Shown here: positions 27,044 to 37,359 of the stretch, piece after piece
Numbering within the stretch: position 1 is the first letter of the stretch
Layout of the letters: each line of letters opens with the position of its first letter
The notes under the pieces: model-generated
Seen by the model: the letters and a program-made list of their open reading frames with translations, nothing else
Databases searched by the model: none
Told to the model about the DNA's origin: nothing
DNA from: Butyrivibrio sp. AE2015
GTDB taxonomy: Bacteria; Bacillota; Clostridia; Lachnospirales; Lachnospiraceae
Reading direction: 5' to 3'
Assembly: GCF_000420825.1 (NCBI RefSeq)
Contig: NZ_ATVR01000029.1
Span: forward strand, 1-42,501
DNA length: 42,501 bases
Translations under genes and position numbers: made by a program

Positions 27044-27319
27044 TTATTTGCTTGCCCAGTTATTACTCTTGATATACTCAGTAAGCATCTCTTCAACAAG
27101 CTCATCACGCTCAACCTTCATGATGAGGCTTCTTGCCCCCTTATGGCTGGTAATGTAAGTAGGATCACCAGACATAATGTATCCTACAATCTGGTTAACC
27201 GGATTGTATCCCTTTTCGAGGAGAGCATCATAAACAACAGAAAGAACTTTCTTAACCCCTGTTTCAGGCTCAACTTCTACTTTAAAAAATTGGGTGTTTC
27301 CTAAATCCTGATCTGCCAT
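27044..27319 (-). CDS. ireB: IreB family regulatory protein (DUF965, YrzL)
   Basis: A 91-residue protein of the IreB family, with the conserved [20 protein letters not shown] and [10 protein letters not shown]. In Enterococcus IreB is a negative regulator of cephalosporin resistance and a substrate of the Ser/Thr kinase IreK and phosphatase IreP. That ties it to the kinase/phosphatase pair elsewhere in this window, although the kinase here has no PASTA repeats. The start at 27319 follows GGAG by seven bases; a long upstream extension is not conserved-looking. First gene of the ireB-to-U32 operon. Confidence 0.93.
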   Translation of the reverse strand: MADQDLGNTQFFKVEVEPETGVKKVLSVVYDALLEKGYNPVNQIVGYIMSGDPTYITSHKGARSLIMKVERDELVEEMLTEYIKSNNWASK

Positions 27320-27390
27320 AAACTTTCTCCATTCCTGGAATAATAGGATATTCCTCATATTTGCAAAGGTCTTAAAAGAATAATAAGACA

Positions 27391-27419
27391 CTTATACAGT
27401 ATTAATATTACACTAACAA
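27391..27419 (-). promoter_or_regulatory. Promoter of the ireB-ruvX operon
   Basis: Minus strand TTGTTA, 17 bases, TATAAG, 71 bases before ireB. The -35 begins two bases past the mtaB stop codon. Confidence 0.6.
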
Positions 27420-27421
27420 AA

Positions 27422-28774
27422 TCAAATAAGCAATGTATCCGCATTTATAAAGGCTGAAGGAGAAACTGTAGTTATCTCCCCTGAATGTGCTCCATACTTT
27501 TCTATCTGATTTTCCGGAACCGCAACGCGCACATATCTGTCAGTATGACCTATCATGTAACGCTTTCCCTTTATCTCTTCTTCATCTTCCCAAAGAACAC
27601 GAAGTTTTTCTCCGATAAAGAGGTTACGATAACATTCTGCCTGCTTTCTTGTCAAGTGAAGAAGAACTTCGCTTCTTGCAGTCTTTTCTTTATCAGTGAG
27701 CTGCTCCTTCATTCCTGCAGCAACTGTGCCTTTTCTCGGAGAGTATTTAAATACATGCATTTCATAGAAGTCTATATCTGTCACAAACTTCCTGCACTCT
27801 TCAAACTCTTCTTCAGTTTCGCCAGGGAATCCCACTATAACATCAGTTGTAATAGCCGGTCTGTCAAAAACTTCCCTGAGTATCCTTACACTTTCTTTAA
27901 AATCTGCAGCAGTATAGTGCCTGTTCATACGTTTAAGCACTGAATCACAGCCACTCTGAAGTGAGAGGTGGAAATGCGGACAAAGCTTAGGAATAGCTGC
28001 AAGTCTCTTGGCATTTTCTTCGGTGATGATCCTTGGCTCAAGGGAGCTTAAACGGATTCTCTCAATGCCTGCAATATCAGCAATCTGCTCCACAAGATCA
28101 ATAAGCTGAGGCTGGCCAAAATCCACGCCGTATGAACTGGTGTGGATACCTGTAAGAACCACTTCCTTACAGCCTGCTGCCACAAGTCCCTTAATCTCAG
28201 CAAGAATATCCTTCACCTCACGACTTCTTACTCTTCCTCTCGCATATGGGATCACACAATATGAGCAAAACTGATTACATCCATCCTGAATCTTAATATA
28301 AGCTCTTGTGTGCTCAGGCATCTGTGTAAGAGTCATGTTTTCATATTCATTAGTATGATTAATATCAATGACAGAATGACCGTTTAATGTCTTGTCATCT
28401 ATATCATTCCTGGCTTCAAAGAATTCGTTAAGAATCTCAACAATTTCTGATTTTTTGTTATTCCCAACTGCCAGGTCGATGCACTCATCTTTTTTAACGC
28501 CATCAATTCCTGTCTCAACATAGCAGCCGACAGCAACAACAGTAGCCTCAGGATTTTCTTTTTTGGCTCTGTGAAGCATCTGCCTTGACTTTCTGTCTGC
28601 AATATTAGTAACCGTGCAGGTGTTAATGATATAGACATCTGCCTTCTCATCAAAAGGCACGATCTTGGCGCCATTTTCCTTGAGTTTCTGGCTCATCACA
28701 TCCATTTCATAGCTATTTACTTTACATCCAAGATTGTGAAGTGCAATCTTTAATCCGTTAACGTTATTTTGCAT
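27422..28774 (-). CDS. mtaB: tRNA t6A37 methylthiotransferase MtaB
   Basis: A 450-residue radical-SAM methylthiotransferase that turns t6A37 into ms2t6A in ANN-decoding tRNAs. Order: N-terminal UPF0004 domain (IALHNLGCKVNSYEMD near residue 9, NTCTVTN, VVAVGCYVE), radical SAM cysteines FCSYCVIPYARGR near 175, and a C-terminal TRAM domain. The ALHNLGCKVN start and GHTDRYVRVAV end separate it from MiaB and RimO. I start at 28774; the frame is open for 31 more codons, but these overlap the divergent promoter. Its ribosome site (AGAAAG) is weak. Confidence 0.93.
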   Translation of the reverse strand: MQNNVNGLKIALHNLGCKVNSYEMDVMSQKLKENGAKIVPFDEKADVYIINTCTVTNIADRKSRQMLHRAKKENPEATVVAVGCYVETGIDGVKKDECIDLAVGNNKKSEIVEILNEFFEARNDIDDKTLNGHSVIDINHTNEYENMTLTQMPEHTRAYIKIQDGCNQFCSYCVIPYARGRVRSREVKDILAEIKGLVAAGCKEVVLTGIHTSSYGVDFGQPQLIDLVEQIADIAGIERIRLSSLEPRIITEENAKRLAAIPKLCPHFHLSLQSGCDSVLKRMNRHYTAADFKESVRILREVFDRPAITTDVIVGFPGETEEEFEECRKFVTDIDFYEMHVFKYSPRKGTVAAGMKEQLTDKEKTARSEVLLHLTRKQAECYRNLFIGEKLRVLWEDEEEIKGKRYMIGHTDRYVRVAVPENQIEKYGAHSGEITTVSPSAFINADTLLI

Positions 28775-28811
28775 ATTAAAATTTCTTTCTAATTTTGTTT
28801 TTGTCAAGTCA

Positions 28812-28840
28812 TTGACTTTTGCCGTTACTGCGTTTACTAT
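28812..28840 (+). promoter_or_regulatory. Promoter of the HPr-like gene
   Basis: TTGACT, 17 bases, TACTAT. It overlaps the inverted pair GTCAA/TTGAC at 28803-28816, so the minus strand also shows TTGACA here, pointing toward mtaB but with a poor -10. Confidence 0.55.
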
Positions 28841-28866
28841 AAAGAAAAGAAGGAGGTATTTGCGCA

Positions 28867-29097
28867 ATGAAGACCGTAAAAATTTCTTTAAATTCTATCG
28901 ATAAGGTAAAATCTTTCGTAAACGATATTACGAAGTTTGATTATGACTTCGACCTCGTTTCAGGAAGATACGTTATCGATGCAAAGTCTATTATGGGTAT
29001 TTTCTCACTCGATCTTTCAAAGCCTATCGATCTTAATATCCATGCAGAAGACGGCGCAGATGAGGTTCTCGAAGTATTGAAGCCTTACATGATCTAA
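28867..29097 (+). CDS. HPr-fold protein lacking the phosphocarrier histidine (Crh-like)
   Basis: A 76-residue protein with HPr-like size and pattern. The regulatory-serine segment is recognisable (AKSIMGIFSLDL, Ser41), corresponding to Ser46 of HPr, and the end EDGADEVLEVLKPYM fits the last helix. The active-site loop that normally carries His15 (HARP) reads NSIDKVKSFV and has no histidine. So it cannot pass phosphate in the PTS, but could still be phosphorylated on serine and act with CcpA, as Bacillus Crh does. Strong AGGAGG site; own promoter and terminator. Family sure; regulatory role inferred. Confidence 0.82.
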   Translation: MKTVKISLNSIDKVKSFVNDITKFDYDFDLVSGRYVIDAKSIMGIFSLDLSKPIDLNIHAEDGADEVLEVLKPYMI

Positions 29098-29132
29098 TCT
29101 TTATAGATTAGATCTATTTAAAAAGTTTATTC

Positions 29133-29166
29133 AAGACCATCTTAAACTTCGGTTTAAGATGGTCTT
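29133..29166 (+). terminator. Terminator after the HPr-like gene
   Basis: A perfect 15-bp stem closed by a TTCG tetraloop, followed by TTT. It also separates the convergent thiI gene. Confidence 0.88.
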
Positions 29167-29189
29167 TTTGTGTAGAGCACTTGCCGAGG

Positions 29190-30392
29190 TCATCTCTTAA
29201 CTTCAATAACTTCATCAGTCTCAAGCGCTACTTTTACAAGTTCATCTATCTTTTCATTCAACAGCTCTTCATGTCTTCTGATGATATCAGCTCTTGGCTT
29301 TGTCACAGGGTGCTTGGCAACAAAGATAGTACAGCAATCCTCGTAAGGAAGGATAGAAGTCTCATATGCATCAATCTTATAAGAGATATCCACAATATCC
29401 TGTTTATCAAATGCAATAAGTGGTCTGTAAACAGGAATATCTGTTACGACTTCGCCTGTGCAGATAAGGCTCTGCATTGTCTGTGAAGCTACCTGGCCAA
29501 TACTCTCACCTGTTATAAGTCCCATACATCCAGACTCACCTGCAAGCATATCTGCTATTCTCATCATGTATCTGCGCATGATGATAGTGAGCTCTTCGTG
29601 AGGGCACTTCTCATAAATGTACATCTGAATATCTGTAAAGTTTATAACATGAAGCTTAACCTTGCCTGTGTACTTGGCAATTACTCCTGCAAGATCAACA
29701 ACCTTCTGTTTAGCCTTCTCACTTGTATATGGAGGCGCATTGAAGTAAACTGCCTCAATTTCAACACCTCTTTTAGCAACCATGTAACCTGCAACCGGTG
29801 AATCAATTCCGCCGGACAAAAGAAGCATTGCTTTACCTGCAGTTCCGATAGGCATTCCACCAGGTCCCGGTATTACCTCTGAGTAAATGTTGAGCTTTTC
29901 TCTGAGCTCTACATTTATAAGGATCTCAGGATCATGAACATCTACCTTCATCTCCTCATAGGCATCAAGAATTCTGGCTCCAAGTTCTGCAGCCATAGCC
30001 ATTGAATCCATAGGATAGCTCTTATCAACTCTTCTAACCTTTACCTTGAAGGTCTTGTTTTTGTCGGGATAAACTCCGTCAATGAAATCTATAACTGCCT
30101 TGGCAACTCCATCCACATCAGGAAGATGATTCTCGCTGTCTCTTGCAATAGATACAGCAGGGCAGATTCCTGTAATACCAAAAACAGTCTTTAAGCTGTC
30201 AACTGTTTCATTGAAGTCAAAATCCTGAGCGTCGATGTACATTCTTCCTGCAACACGGGTAACATTAAACTTACCGTCGCATTTTGAAAGCACTCTTCTT
30301 ATCTGTTTAACTAAAGCTTCCTCGAAAACGTATCTGTTCTTACCTTTAACACCAATTTCCGCGTACTTGATCACAAAAGCATGATACTGCAT
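29190..30392 (-). CDS. thiI: tRNA 4-thiouridine synthetase ThiI
   Basis: A 400-residue ThiI: N-terminal ferredoxin-like/THUMP domain (about 1-170, VTRVAGRMYIDAQ) and a PP-loop ATP pyrophosphatase (LLLSGGIDSPVAGYMVAKRG near 178, then LITGESIGQVASQTMQ). No rhodanese domain, the usual Firmicute form, so sulfur must arrive directly from a cysteine desulfurase, encoded 15 bases upstream. It thiolates U8 of tRNA and may also serve thiamine synthesis. The start follows AGAGG. Last gene of the prmA-rsmE-desulfurase-thiI operon. Confidence 0.95.
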   Translation of the reverse strand: MQYHAFVIKYAEIGVKGKNRYVFEEALVKQIRRVLSKCDGKFNVTRVAGRMYIDAQDFDFNETVDSLKTVFGITGICPAVSIARDSENHLPDVDGVAKAVIDFIDGVYPDKNKTFKVKVRRVDKSYPMDSMAMAAELGARILDAYEEMKVDVHDPEILINVELREKLNIYSEVIPGPGGMPIGTAGKAMLLLSGGIDSPVAGYMVAKRGVEIEAVYFNAPPYTSEKAKQKVVDLAGVIAKYTGKVKLHVINFTDIQMYIYEKCPHEELTIIMRRYMMRIADMLAGESGCMGLITGESIGQVASQTMQSLICTGEVVTDIPVYRPLIAFDKQDIVDISYKIDAYETSILPYEDCCTIFVAKHPVTKPRADIIRRHEELLNEKIDELVKVALETDEVIEVKR

Positions 30393-30407
30393 AAATACCT
30401 CTTTCTT

Positions 30408-31565
30408 TTAATGCCTGTAAAACTTTCTCATGTTAGAAACCTGAGAACATAGTGTATCCAAAAAATAATCAATTTCTTCTTTGGTAGTCATAAATGACAT
30501 ACTAATACGAATTGTTGATTCAAGCAAATCTTTTTCAAGACCTATTGCCTGGAGCGTATCTGACACATGTGGATTATTAGATGTGCAGGCGCTTCCCGCA
30601 GATACATAAATATTTTTGCTGCTGAGCATATTAAGTACTGTCTCTGCTGCAAGGCCCTTTATAGAAACACTGATGATATGTGGTGCTCCCTCATTTACTT
30701 TTTGGCCGTTTATCTTAATATCAGGAATGCGCTCAAGAAGTGAATCAACAGTGTACTGCTTCAGGTCATAGAGCTTCTTTATCTTTGCATCAAAATCCTC
30801 GTAACATTTCTTAGCTGCAAGAGCAAGGCCTGCAATTCCCGGAACATTCTCAGTTCCTGATCTCATTCCCTTTTGCTGTCCGCCTCCATAGCATATAGGA
30901 ACGATCTTTGTTCCTTTCTTTACGTATAAAAAGCCGACTCCCTTTGGTCCATGGATCTTGTGTCCGCTTACAGACAAAAGATCTATGTTCATAGTTCTTG
31001 GTCTGATCAGAACTTTACCATAAGCCTGAACCGCATCCACGTGGAAGTATGTATCCTTGTTGACGCTCTTTATGAGCTCTCCGGCTTTCTGTATTGGCAT
31101 AAGTGTTCCAATCTCGTTGTTAACAAACATGATTGAAACAAGTATTGTCTCTTTTCTAATGGCGTTTTTCAGCTCGTCAAGATCAATAGTTCCTGTCTCG
31201 TCCACTGAAAGATATGTTATTTCAAAACCTTCTTTTTCAAGAAAAGCCATTGTCTCGAGTATGGCAGGATGCTCAATTTTAGTTGTAATAATGTGATTAC
31301 CACGCCATTTATTGGCTCTTGCCACACCTATAAGAGCCAGGTTATCAGACTCTGTTCCACCGGAAGTAAAAACTATTTCCTGCGGATCAACCTTAAGACT
31401 TGTGGCAATTGTCTCTCTTGCCTGTGAAAGTCTCTCACCGGAAACCATTCCCATATGATGAACACTGGAGGGATTTCCATATTCTTCTTTCATTATCTTT
31501 GCAACCAGATCTGCCACCTCATCGTAAGCTCTTGTGGTTGCGGAATTATCTAAATATGCTTCCAT
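30408..31565 (-). CDS. nifS: Cysteine desulfurase (NifS/IscS family), ThiI partner
   Basis: A 385-residue PLP enzyme. AYLDNSATTRAYDEV opens it, the PLP lysine is in SVSGHKIHGPKGVGF near residue 205, and the sulfur-accepting cysteine in SAGSACTSNNPH near 325. The short loop after this Cys places it in the IscS/NifS class I group. With thiI directly downstream it matches Bacillus nifZ-thiI, a dedicated sulfur donor for tRNA thiolation; no iscU, mnmA or iscR is adjacent. It lies 15 bases after rsmE. Confidence 0.92.
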   Translation of the reverse strand: MEAYLDNSATTRAYDEVADLVAKIMKEEYGNPSSVHHMGMVSGERLSQARETIATSLKVDPQEIVFTSGGTESDNLALIGVARANKWRGNHIITTKIEHPAILETMAFLEKEGFEITYLSVDETGTIDLDELKNAIRKETILVSIMFVNNEIGTLMPIQKAGELIKSVNKDTYFHVDAVQAYGKVLIRPRTMNIDLLSVSGHKIHGPKGVGFLYVKKGTKIVPICYGGGQQKGMRSGTENVPGIAGLALAAKKCYEDFDAKIKKLYDLKQYTVDSLLERIPDIKINGQKVNEGAPHIISVSIKGLAAETVLNMLSSKNIYVSAGSACTSNNPHVSDTLQAIGLEKDLLESTIRISMSFMTTKEEIDYFLDTLCSQVSNMRKFYRH

Positions 31566-31580
31566 TTTATTTATGTCCTA

Positions 31581-32333
31581 TTATCCTTCAAGATGATACA
31601 TTAACCAGGATATGATTGTAAATCCTGCTGTTTCTGTTCTGAGAATTCTTTTTCCCAAAGTAATTGGCTTTATATCGCTCGCCTTGCAAAGCTCGATCTC
31701 TTCCTCAGAAAAGCCGCCTTCAGGCCCGATAAATACAGCAACGCTCTCTCCCGGCTTTATTCCTTCTATGAGCTTTTTAGTCTCGTCCATATGCTCAGCA
31801 TTCTCGTATGGAATAAGCTTAACATCCATATCTTTTGCGTACTGAACTGCCTCTTTCATGGTCATTGGCATGTGAACATTTGGAATGATGGCTCTTTTGC
31901 TCTGTTTAGCAGCAGCTTCCGCTATAGTCTGCCATCTCTTTATCTTGGACTGAGATTTCTTTTCATCAAGCTTTACTACGCATCTCTTGGTAGCCATGGG
32001 AACTATCTCAAAGGCTCCAAGCTCAACAGCCTTCTGAATTATGAGTTCCATCTTATCAACTTTCGGAAGTCCCTGAAAAAGATATATCTTTGAAGGGAGC
32101 TCCTGTGAACCCTCTTCTATAAAGCACAATTTTCCAACAACGCTGCTGTCGCTAATACTCTCAATTTCGTAAAAAATCTCTTTTCCGTCCTCATCACCGC
32201 GAATGCTGACAGAGAACTGCTCGCCAACCTTCATTCTGAGAACATTAGCTATATGGTTAAAATCACTTCCGGTGATCTCAACGTTTTTATAATCAGGAGT
32301 AATTTGGTTACTCTCCACAAAAAAATGATACAT
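31581..32333 (-). CDS. rsmE: 16S rRNA m3U1498 methyltransferase RsmE
   Basis: A 250-residue SPOUT methyltransferase. N-terminal PUA-like part (DFNHIANVLRMKVGEQF), then the knot with FIGPEGGFSEEEIEL and ITLGKRILRTETAGF, the SAM-binding loops. It methylates U1498 of 16S rRNA. Its ATG shares one base with the prmA stop (TGATG), so translation is coupled. prmA-rsmE is a common pair in Firmicutes, often after dnaK-dnaJ, as here. Confidence 0.96.
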   Translation of the reverse strand: MYHFFVESNQITPDYKNVEITGSDFNHIANVLRMKVGEQFSVSIRGDEDGKEIFYEIESISDSSVVGKLCFIEEGSQELPSKIYLFQGLPKVDKMELIIQKAVELGAFEIVPMATKRCVVKLDEKKSQSKIKRWQTIAEAAAKQSKRAIIPNVHMPMTMKEAVQYAKDMDVKLIPYENAEHMDETKKLIEGIKPGESVAVFIGPEGGFSEEEIELCKASDIKPITLGKRILRTETAGFTIISWLMYHLEG

Positions 32334-33370
32334 CAGTTTTTCCTCGAAGTAATTGAAACCCAGTCTCCCTGATGATGGATCTCAAGTATCTCAAGACCCG
32401 CATCAAGATGCGCCTTTTTTACCTCTTCTTCCTTGGTATTGATAATACCCGAAGTAATGTATATACCGCCCTTCTTTAACTGGCCAAGTATTACAGGAGT
32501 AAGAGGAACAAGCACGTTGGCTAAGATGTTTGCAACAACTATATCGTATTTATCATAACCAACAGCATCCTGAACCGACTTGTCATCAATGATATTTCCG
32601 ATCATCATCTCGAACTTGTCTTCAGCGATGCCATTATTTTCCATATTCTCTTTAACTGCCGGAACTGCGCACTTATCAAGGTCTGTGCCAACGGCATGTT
32701 TTGCTCCGAACATAAGGGCAAGGATGGACAATACTCCGCTTCCTGTTCCTACGTCTAAAAGTTCTGTATCTTTAGTAACATACTTTCTGAGCATGCGGAT
32801 GCACAGCTGAGTTGTCTCGTGCATACCGGTACCAAAAGCTGTGCCCGGATCTATATGAAGCACCATGCTGGCTTTTTCGTCATCTTCTGTAGTCTCTTTT
32901 TCCCATGATGGGATAACCAAAACGTCATCAATGTAGAACTTATGGAAATACTGCTTCCAATTATTGATCCAGTCAATATCCTCTGTAACTGATATGGAAA
33001 TAGTTCCATCCCCTATATCAGAGAAAGTTCTAAGTTCATCGAGCTGCTGTTTGATCTGACTCTCGATCTCTTCAGGTGTCTTCTTAACTTTGACGTACTC
33101 ACCATTTTCATCCTGTAGTTCGACAGTAAGCATATTGTCATCATCTATTTCCAAAAAGAAATTAAGATAAGCTGCACCTGCTTCAATTCCGTTATCTTTC
33201 TCATCAGGTTCAAGTTCAGGAGCATCAATAAACATCTGCTCCTTATCTGCAGCTGAAAGTGGAGCATTATCTTCTATCTGTGCTCCTTCAAGTCCAATGT
33301 CTTCTAAGTAGCTTATAATTATATCTTCTGATTCTTCATTAGTACGAACTCTAAAGCGCATCCACTTCAT
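32333..33370 (-). CDS. prmA: Ribosomal protein L11 methyltransferase PrmA
   Basis: A 345-residue PrmA, longer than the roughly 300 of well-known forms. The N-terminal substrate-recognition region (MKWMRFRVRTNEE) has an acidic insertion near residues 40-80. The catalytic domain shows FGTGMHETTQLCIRML and SAM motif LLDVGTGSGVLSILAL, then VANILANVLVPLTP. It trimethylates L11. The start at 33370 follows GGAGG by seven bases. It heads the prmA-rsmE-desulfurase-thiI operon, directly after dnaJ. Confidence 0.94.
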   Translation of the reverse strand: MKWMRFRVRTNEESEDIIISYLEDIGLEGAQIEDNAPLSAADKEQMFIDAPELEPDEKDNGIEAGAAYLNFFLEIDDDNMLTVELQDENGEYVKVKKTPEEIESQIKQQLDELRTFSDIGDGTISISVTEDIDWINNWKQYFHKFYIDDVLVIPSWEKETTEDDEKASMVLHIDPGTAFGTGMHETTQLCIRMLRKYVTKDTELLDVGTGSGVLSILALMFGAKHAVGTDLDKCAVPAVKENMENNGIAEDKFEMMIGNIIDDKSVQDAVGYDKYDIVVANILANVLVPLTPVILGQLKKGGIYITSGIINTKEEEVKKAHLDAGLEILEIHHQGDWVSITSRKN

Positions 33371-33408
33371 AGAAAAACCTCCACAAAAATTCAAAATACA
33401 GTAAAAAA

Positions 33409-33438
33409 CGTGAAGCAGATTTTTACTTCCGCTTCACG
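33409..33438 (-). terminator. Terminator after dnaJ, overlapping the prmA promoter start site
   Basis: CGTGAAGC (33409-33416) pairs with GCTTCACG (33431-33438), 14-base loop, followed on the minus strand by TTTTTT. It ends the heat-shock operon. Confidence 0.75.
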
Positions 33439-33441
33439 CGT

Positions 33442-33470
33442 ATAATAACACAAAATATTTAAAATGCCAA
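33442..33470 (-). promoter_or_regulatory. Promoter of prmA operon, abutting the dnaJ stop
   Basis: Minus strand TTGGCA, 17 bases, TATTAT; each hexamer matches five of six. It starts two bases after the dnaJ stop codon, and its predicted first transcribed base falls at the edge of the terminator hairpin. Confidence 0.6.
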
Positions 33471-33472
33471 AA

Positions 33473-34654
33473 TTACTTAAAGAAACCTTTTTTCTTCTTG
33501 CCGCCTGAGCCGTCACCACTTGGGTCTTTATCTCCTGCTCCCATCATACGTTCAGCAGCAGTTAAAGAATCTCCGGTCTTCTCATCGAATTTCTTAAGAA
33601 GATCCTTAGCTTCCTTTGAAAGCTTCTCAGGTACCTGAACAACCAATGTTACATAGTGGTCGCCTCTTGTATCTCTGTCCCTAAGTGAAGGAACACCCTT
33701 TGAACGAAGTCTTACTCTTGTATCAGTCTGTGTTCCGGGCTTAACATCGTAAGCAACCTTTCCATCAACTGTATCAATAAGAACTGTTCCACCAAGAGCT
33801 GCAACAGCAAATGAAACAGGAACCATAGAATAGATATCATATCCTTCTCTCTGGAAAATAGGATGATCAGATACGATAACCTCTACTAAAAGATCTCCTC
33901 TAGGTCCGCCGTTAACTCCAGGCTCACCTTTTTCACGGATTCTTACACTCTGACCATTGTCGATACCTGCCGGTATCGTAACTTTGATCTTCTTTCTGCT
34001 GGCAATATATCCTGTTCCATGGCAGTCTGTACACTTATCCTTGATAACTTTACCTGTTCCGCCACATTCAGGACAAGTCTGAACGTTACGAACAGTTCCA
34101 AAGAATGACTGCTGTGTATATACTATCTGGCCTTTACCGCCGCACTTGGAACATGTCTGAGCTGATGTTCCGGGCTTAGCACCTGTCCCATGACAGGTTG
34201 GGCAGGAATCTTTAATTGTAAGTTCAAGCTCTTTCTCACATCCAAATACTGCCTCAAGGAATGTGATCCTTACACTTGCTCTTAAGTTAGCACCCTTTGA
34301 AGGGCCTGTTCTTGCTCCCTGACGTGACCTTCCGCCGCCAAAGAAATCGCCAAATATATCACCGAATATATCACCAAAGTCAGCACCGTTAAAGTCGAAG
34401 CCACCGTATCCACCGGCACCTCCGTCAAACGCAGCATGTCCAAACTGATCGTACTGACGCTTCTTTTCAGGGTCACTAAGAACAGCATATGCTTCAGATG
34501 CCTCTTTGAATTTTTCAGCTGCCGCAGCATCACCTGGGTTCATATCCGGGTGATACTTCTTGGCAAGTACTCTGTATGCTTTTTTTATTTCATCCTCAGA
34601 GGCGTTCTTACTAACGCCAAGGACTTCATAATAGTCGCGCTTTTGCTCTGCCAT
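33473..34654 (-). CDS. dnaJ: Chaperone DnaJ
   Basis: A 393-residue type I DnaJ. J domain at 1-70 with the HPD motif ([11 protein letters not shown]), Gly/Phe-rich linker (about 73-110), four zinc repeats ([32 protein letters not shown]) and the substrate-binding C-terminal domains. It ends in a Lys-rich tail. It delivers unfolded proteins to DnaK and stimulates its ATPase. The start follows GAGGA. Last gene of hrcA-grpE-dnaK-dnaJ. Confidence 0.97.
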   Translation of the reverse strand: MAEQKRDYYEVLGVSKNASEDEIKKAYRVLAKKYHPDMNPGDAAAAEKFKEASEAYAVLSDPEKKRQYDQFGHAAFDGGAGGYGGFDFNGADFGDIFGDIFGDFFGGGRSRQGARTGPSKGANLRASVRITFLEAVFGCEKELELTIKDSCPTCHGTGAKPGTSAQTCSKCGGKGQIVYTQQSFFGTVRNVQTCPECGGTGKVIKDKCTDCHGTGYIASRKKIKVTIPAGIDNGQSVRIREKGEPGVNGGPRGDLLVEVIVSDHPIFQREGYDIYSMVPVSFAVAALGGTVLIDTVDGKVAYDVKPGTQTDTRVRLRSKGVPSLRDRDTRGDHYVTLVVQVPEKLSKEAKDLLKKFDEKTGDSLTAAERMMGAGDKDPSGDGSGGKKKKGFFK

Positions 34655-34689
34655 ATATATTCCTCAAATCTTTTTGGTATTCATGGTCA

Positions 34690-34719
34690 TAGGCTGCAAT
34701 GTGCAAGCACAGCAGCCTA
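34690..34719. other. Stem-loop between dnaK and dnaJ
   Basis: TAGGCTGC and GCAGCCTA pair, with an inner GTGC/GCAC stem, giving a 12-bp interrupted hairpin. No T-run follows, so it is more likely an mRNA processing or stability element than a terminator. Confidence 0.55.
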
Positions 34720-34741
34720 AGACTATGTATCCCTATATCAA

Positions 34742-36643
<1,902 letters not shown>

Positions 36644-36702
36644 TTAAATTCGATCATTTGCACGCTTAAAATACGCTGTGCATTTGTAATCATCTATATA
36701 AC

Positions 36703-37323
36703 TTATTTGCTAACACCAACCATGCTGTGTCTGAGCACGGTGTCGTGGAACTTATATCCCTTTTGAAGTTCCTGTGCTACAATACCTGATTCATACTCTT
36801 CACTTTCAACCTGCATTACAGCGTTGTGGAGATTTGGATCAAATTCCTTTCCCACGGCTTCAATAGGGGTTACTCCAAGATCCTCAAGCTGCTTTATAAG
36901 CTGCTTATAAATCTTGTTCATACCATCTGCGAAGGCTCCGTCTTTTTCGTCTTCCGGAACTGCTGCAAGTCCTCGCTCGAAATTATCTACGATAGGGAGA
37001 AGCTTTTCTAAAACACTGCCCTGTCCCTGTTCAAACATCTGAGCTTTTTCTCTGTCAGTTCTTTTCCTGAAATTATCAAACTCAGCAACCTGTCTTATAA
37101 GTCTGTCATTGAGTTCATCAAGCTTCTCTTTTAAAGGATCTTTCTTTTCTTTTTTGGAAGGCTCTTTTTCTTCAGATTTTTCAGCTTCTTCCTTTACTTC
37201 TTCTGAATCTGATTCCTTATTTTCAGCAGCCTCTTTTTCTTTGGCTTCTTTTTCAAGGTCTTCCATGATATTTTCAAGAACTTCTTTTTCCTGTTCGCTT
37301 ACCTGCTTCTTTTTATTGCTCAA
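36703..37323 (-). CDS. grpE: Nucleotide exchange factor GrpE
   Basis: A 206-residue GrpE with a long acidic/basic N-terminal coil (about 1-75, rich in Glu and Lys), the dimerising helix and the beta domain ending EELQKGYKFHDTVLRHSMV. The core DEFDNFRKRT-like motif appears as VAEFDNFRKRTDREK near residue 85. It releases ADP from DnaK. The start is TTG at 37323, seven bases after AGGAGG. An ATG between them is out of frame and meets a stop after two codons. It lies 36 bases after hrcA. Confidence 0.95.
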   Translation of the reverse strand: MSNKKKQVSEQEKEVLENIMEDLEKEAKEKEAAENKESDSEEVKEEAEKSEEKEPSKKEKKDPLKEKLDELNDRLIRQVAEFDNFRKRTDREKAQMFEQGQGSVLEKLLPIVDNFERGLAAVPEDEKDGAFADGMNKIYKQLIKQLEDLGVTPIEAVGKEFDPNLHNAVMQVESEEYESGIVAQELQKGYKFHDTVLRHSMVGVSK

Positions 37324-37359
37324 TTCATTGCCTCCTAACACTTGTCTATATTAACTGCG

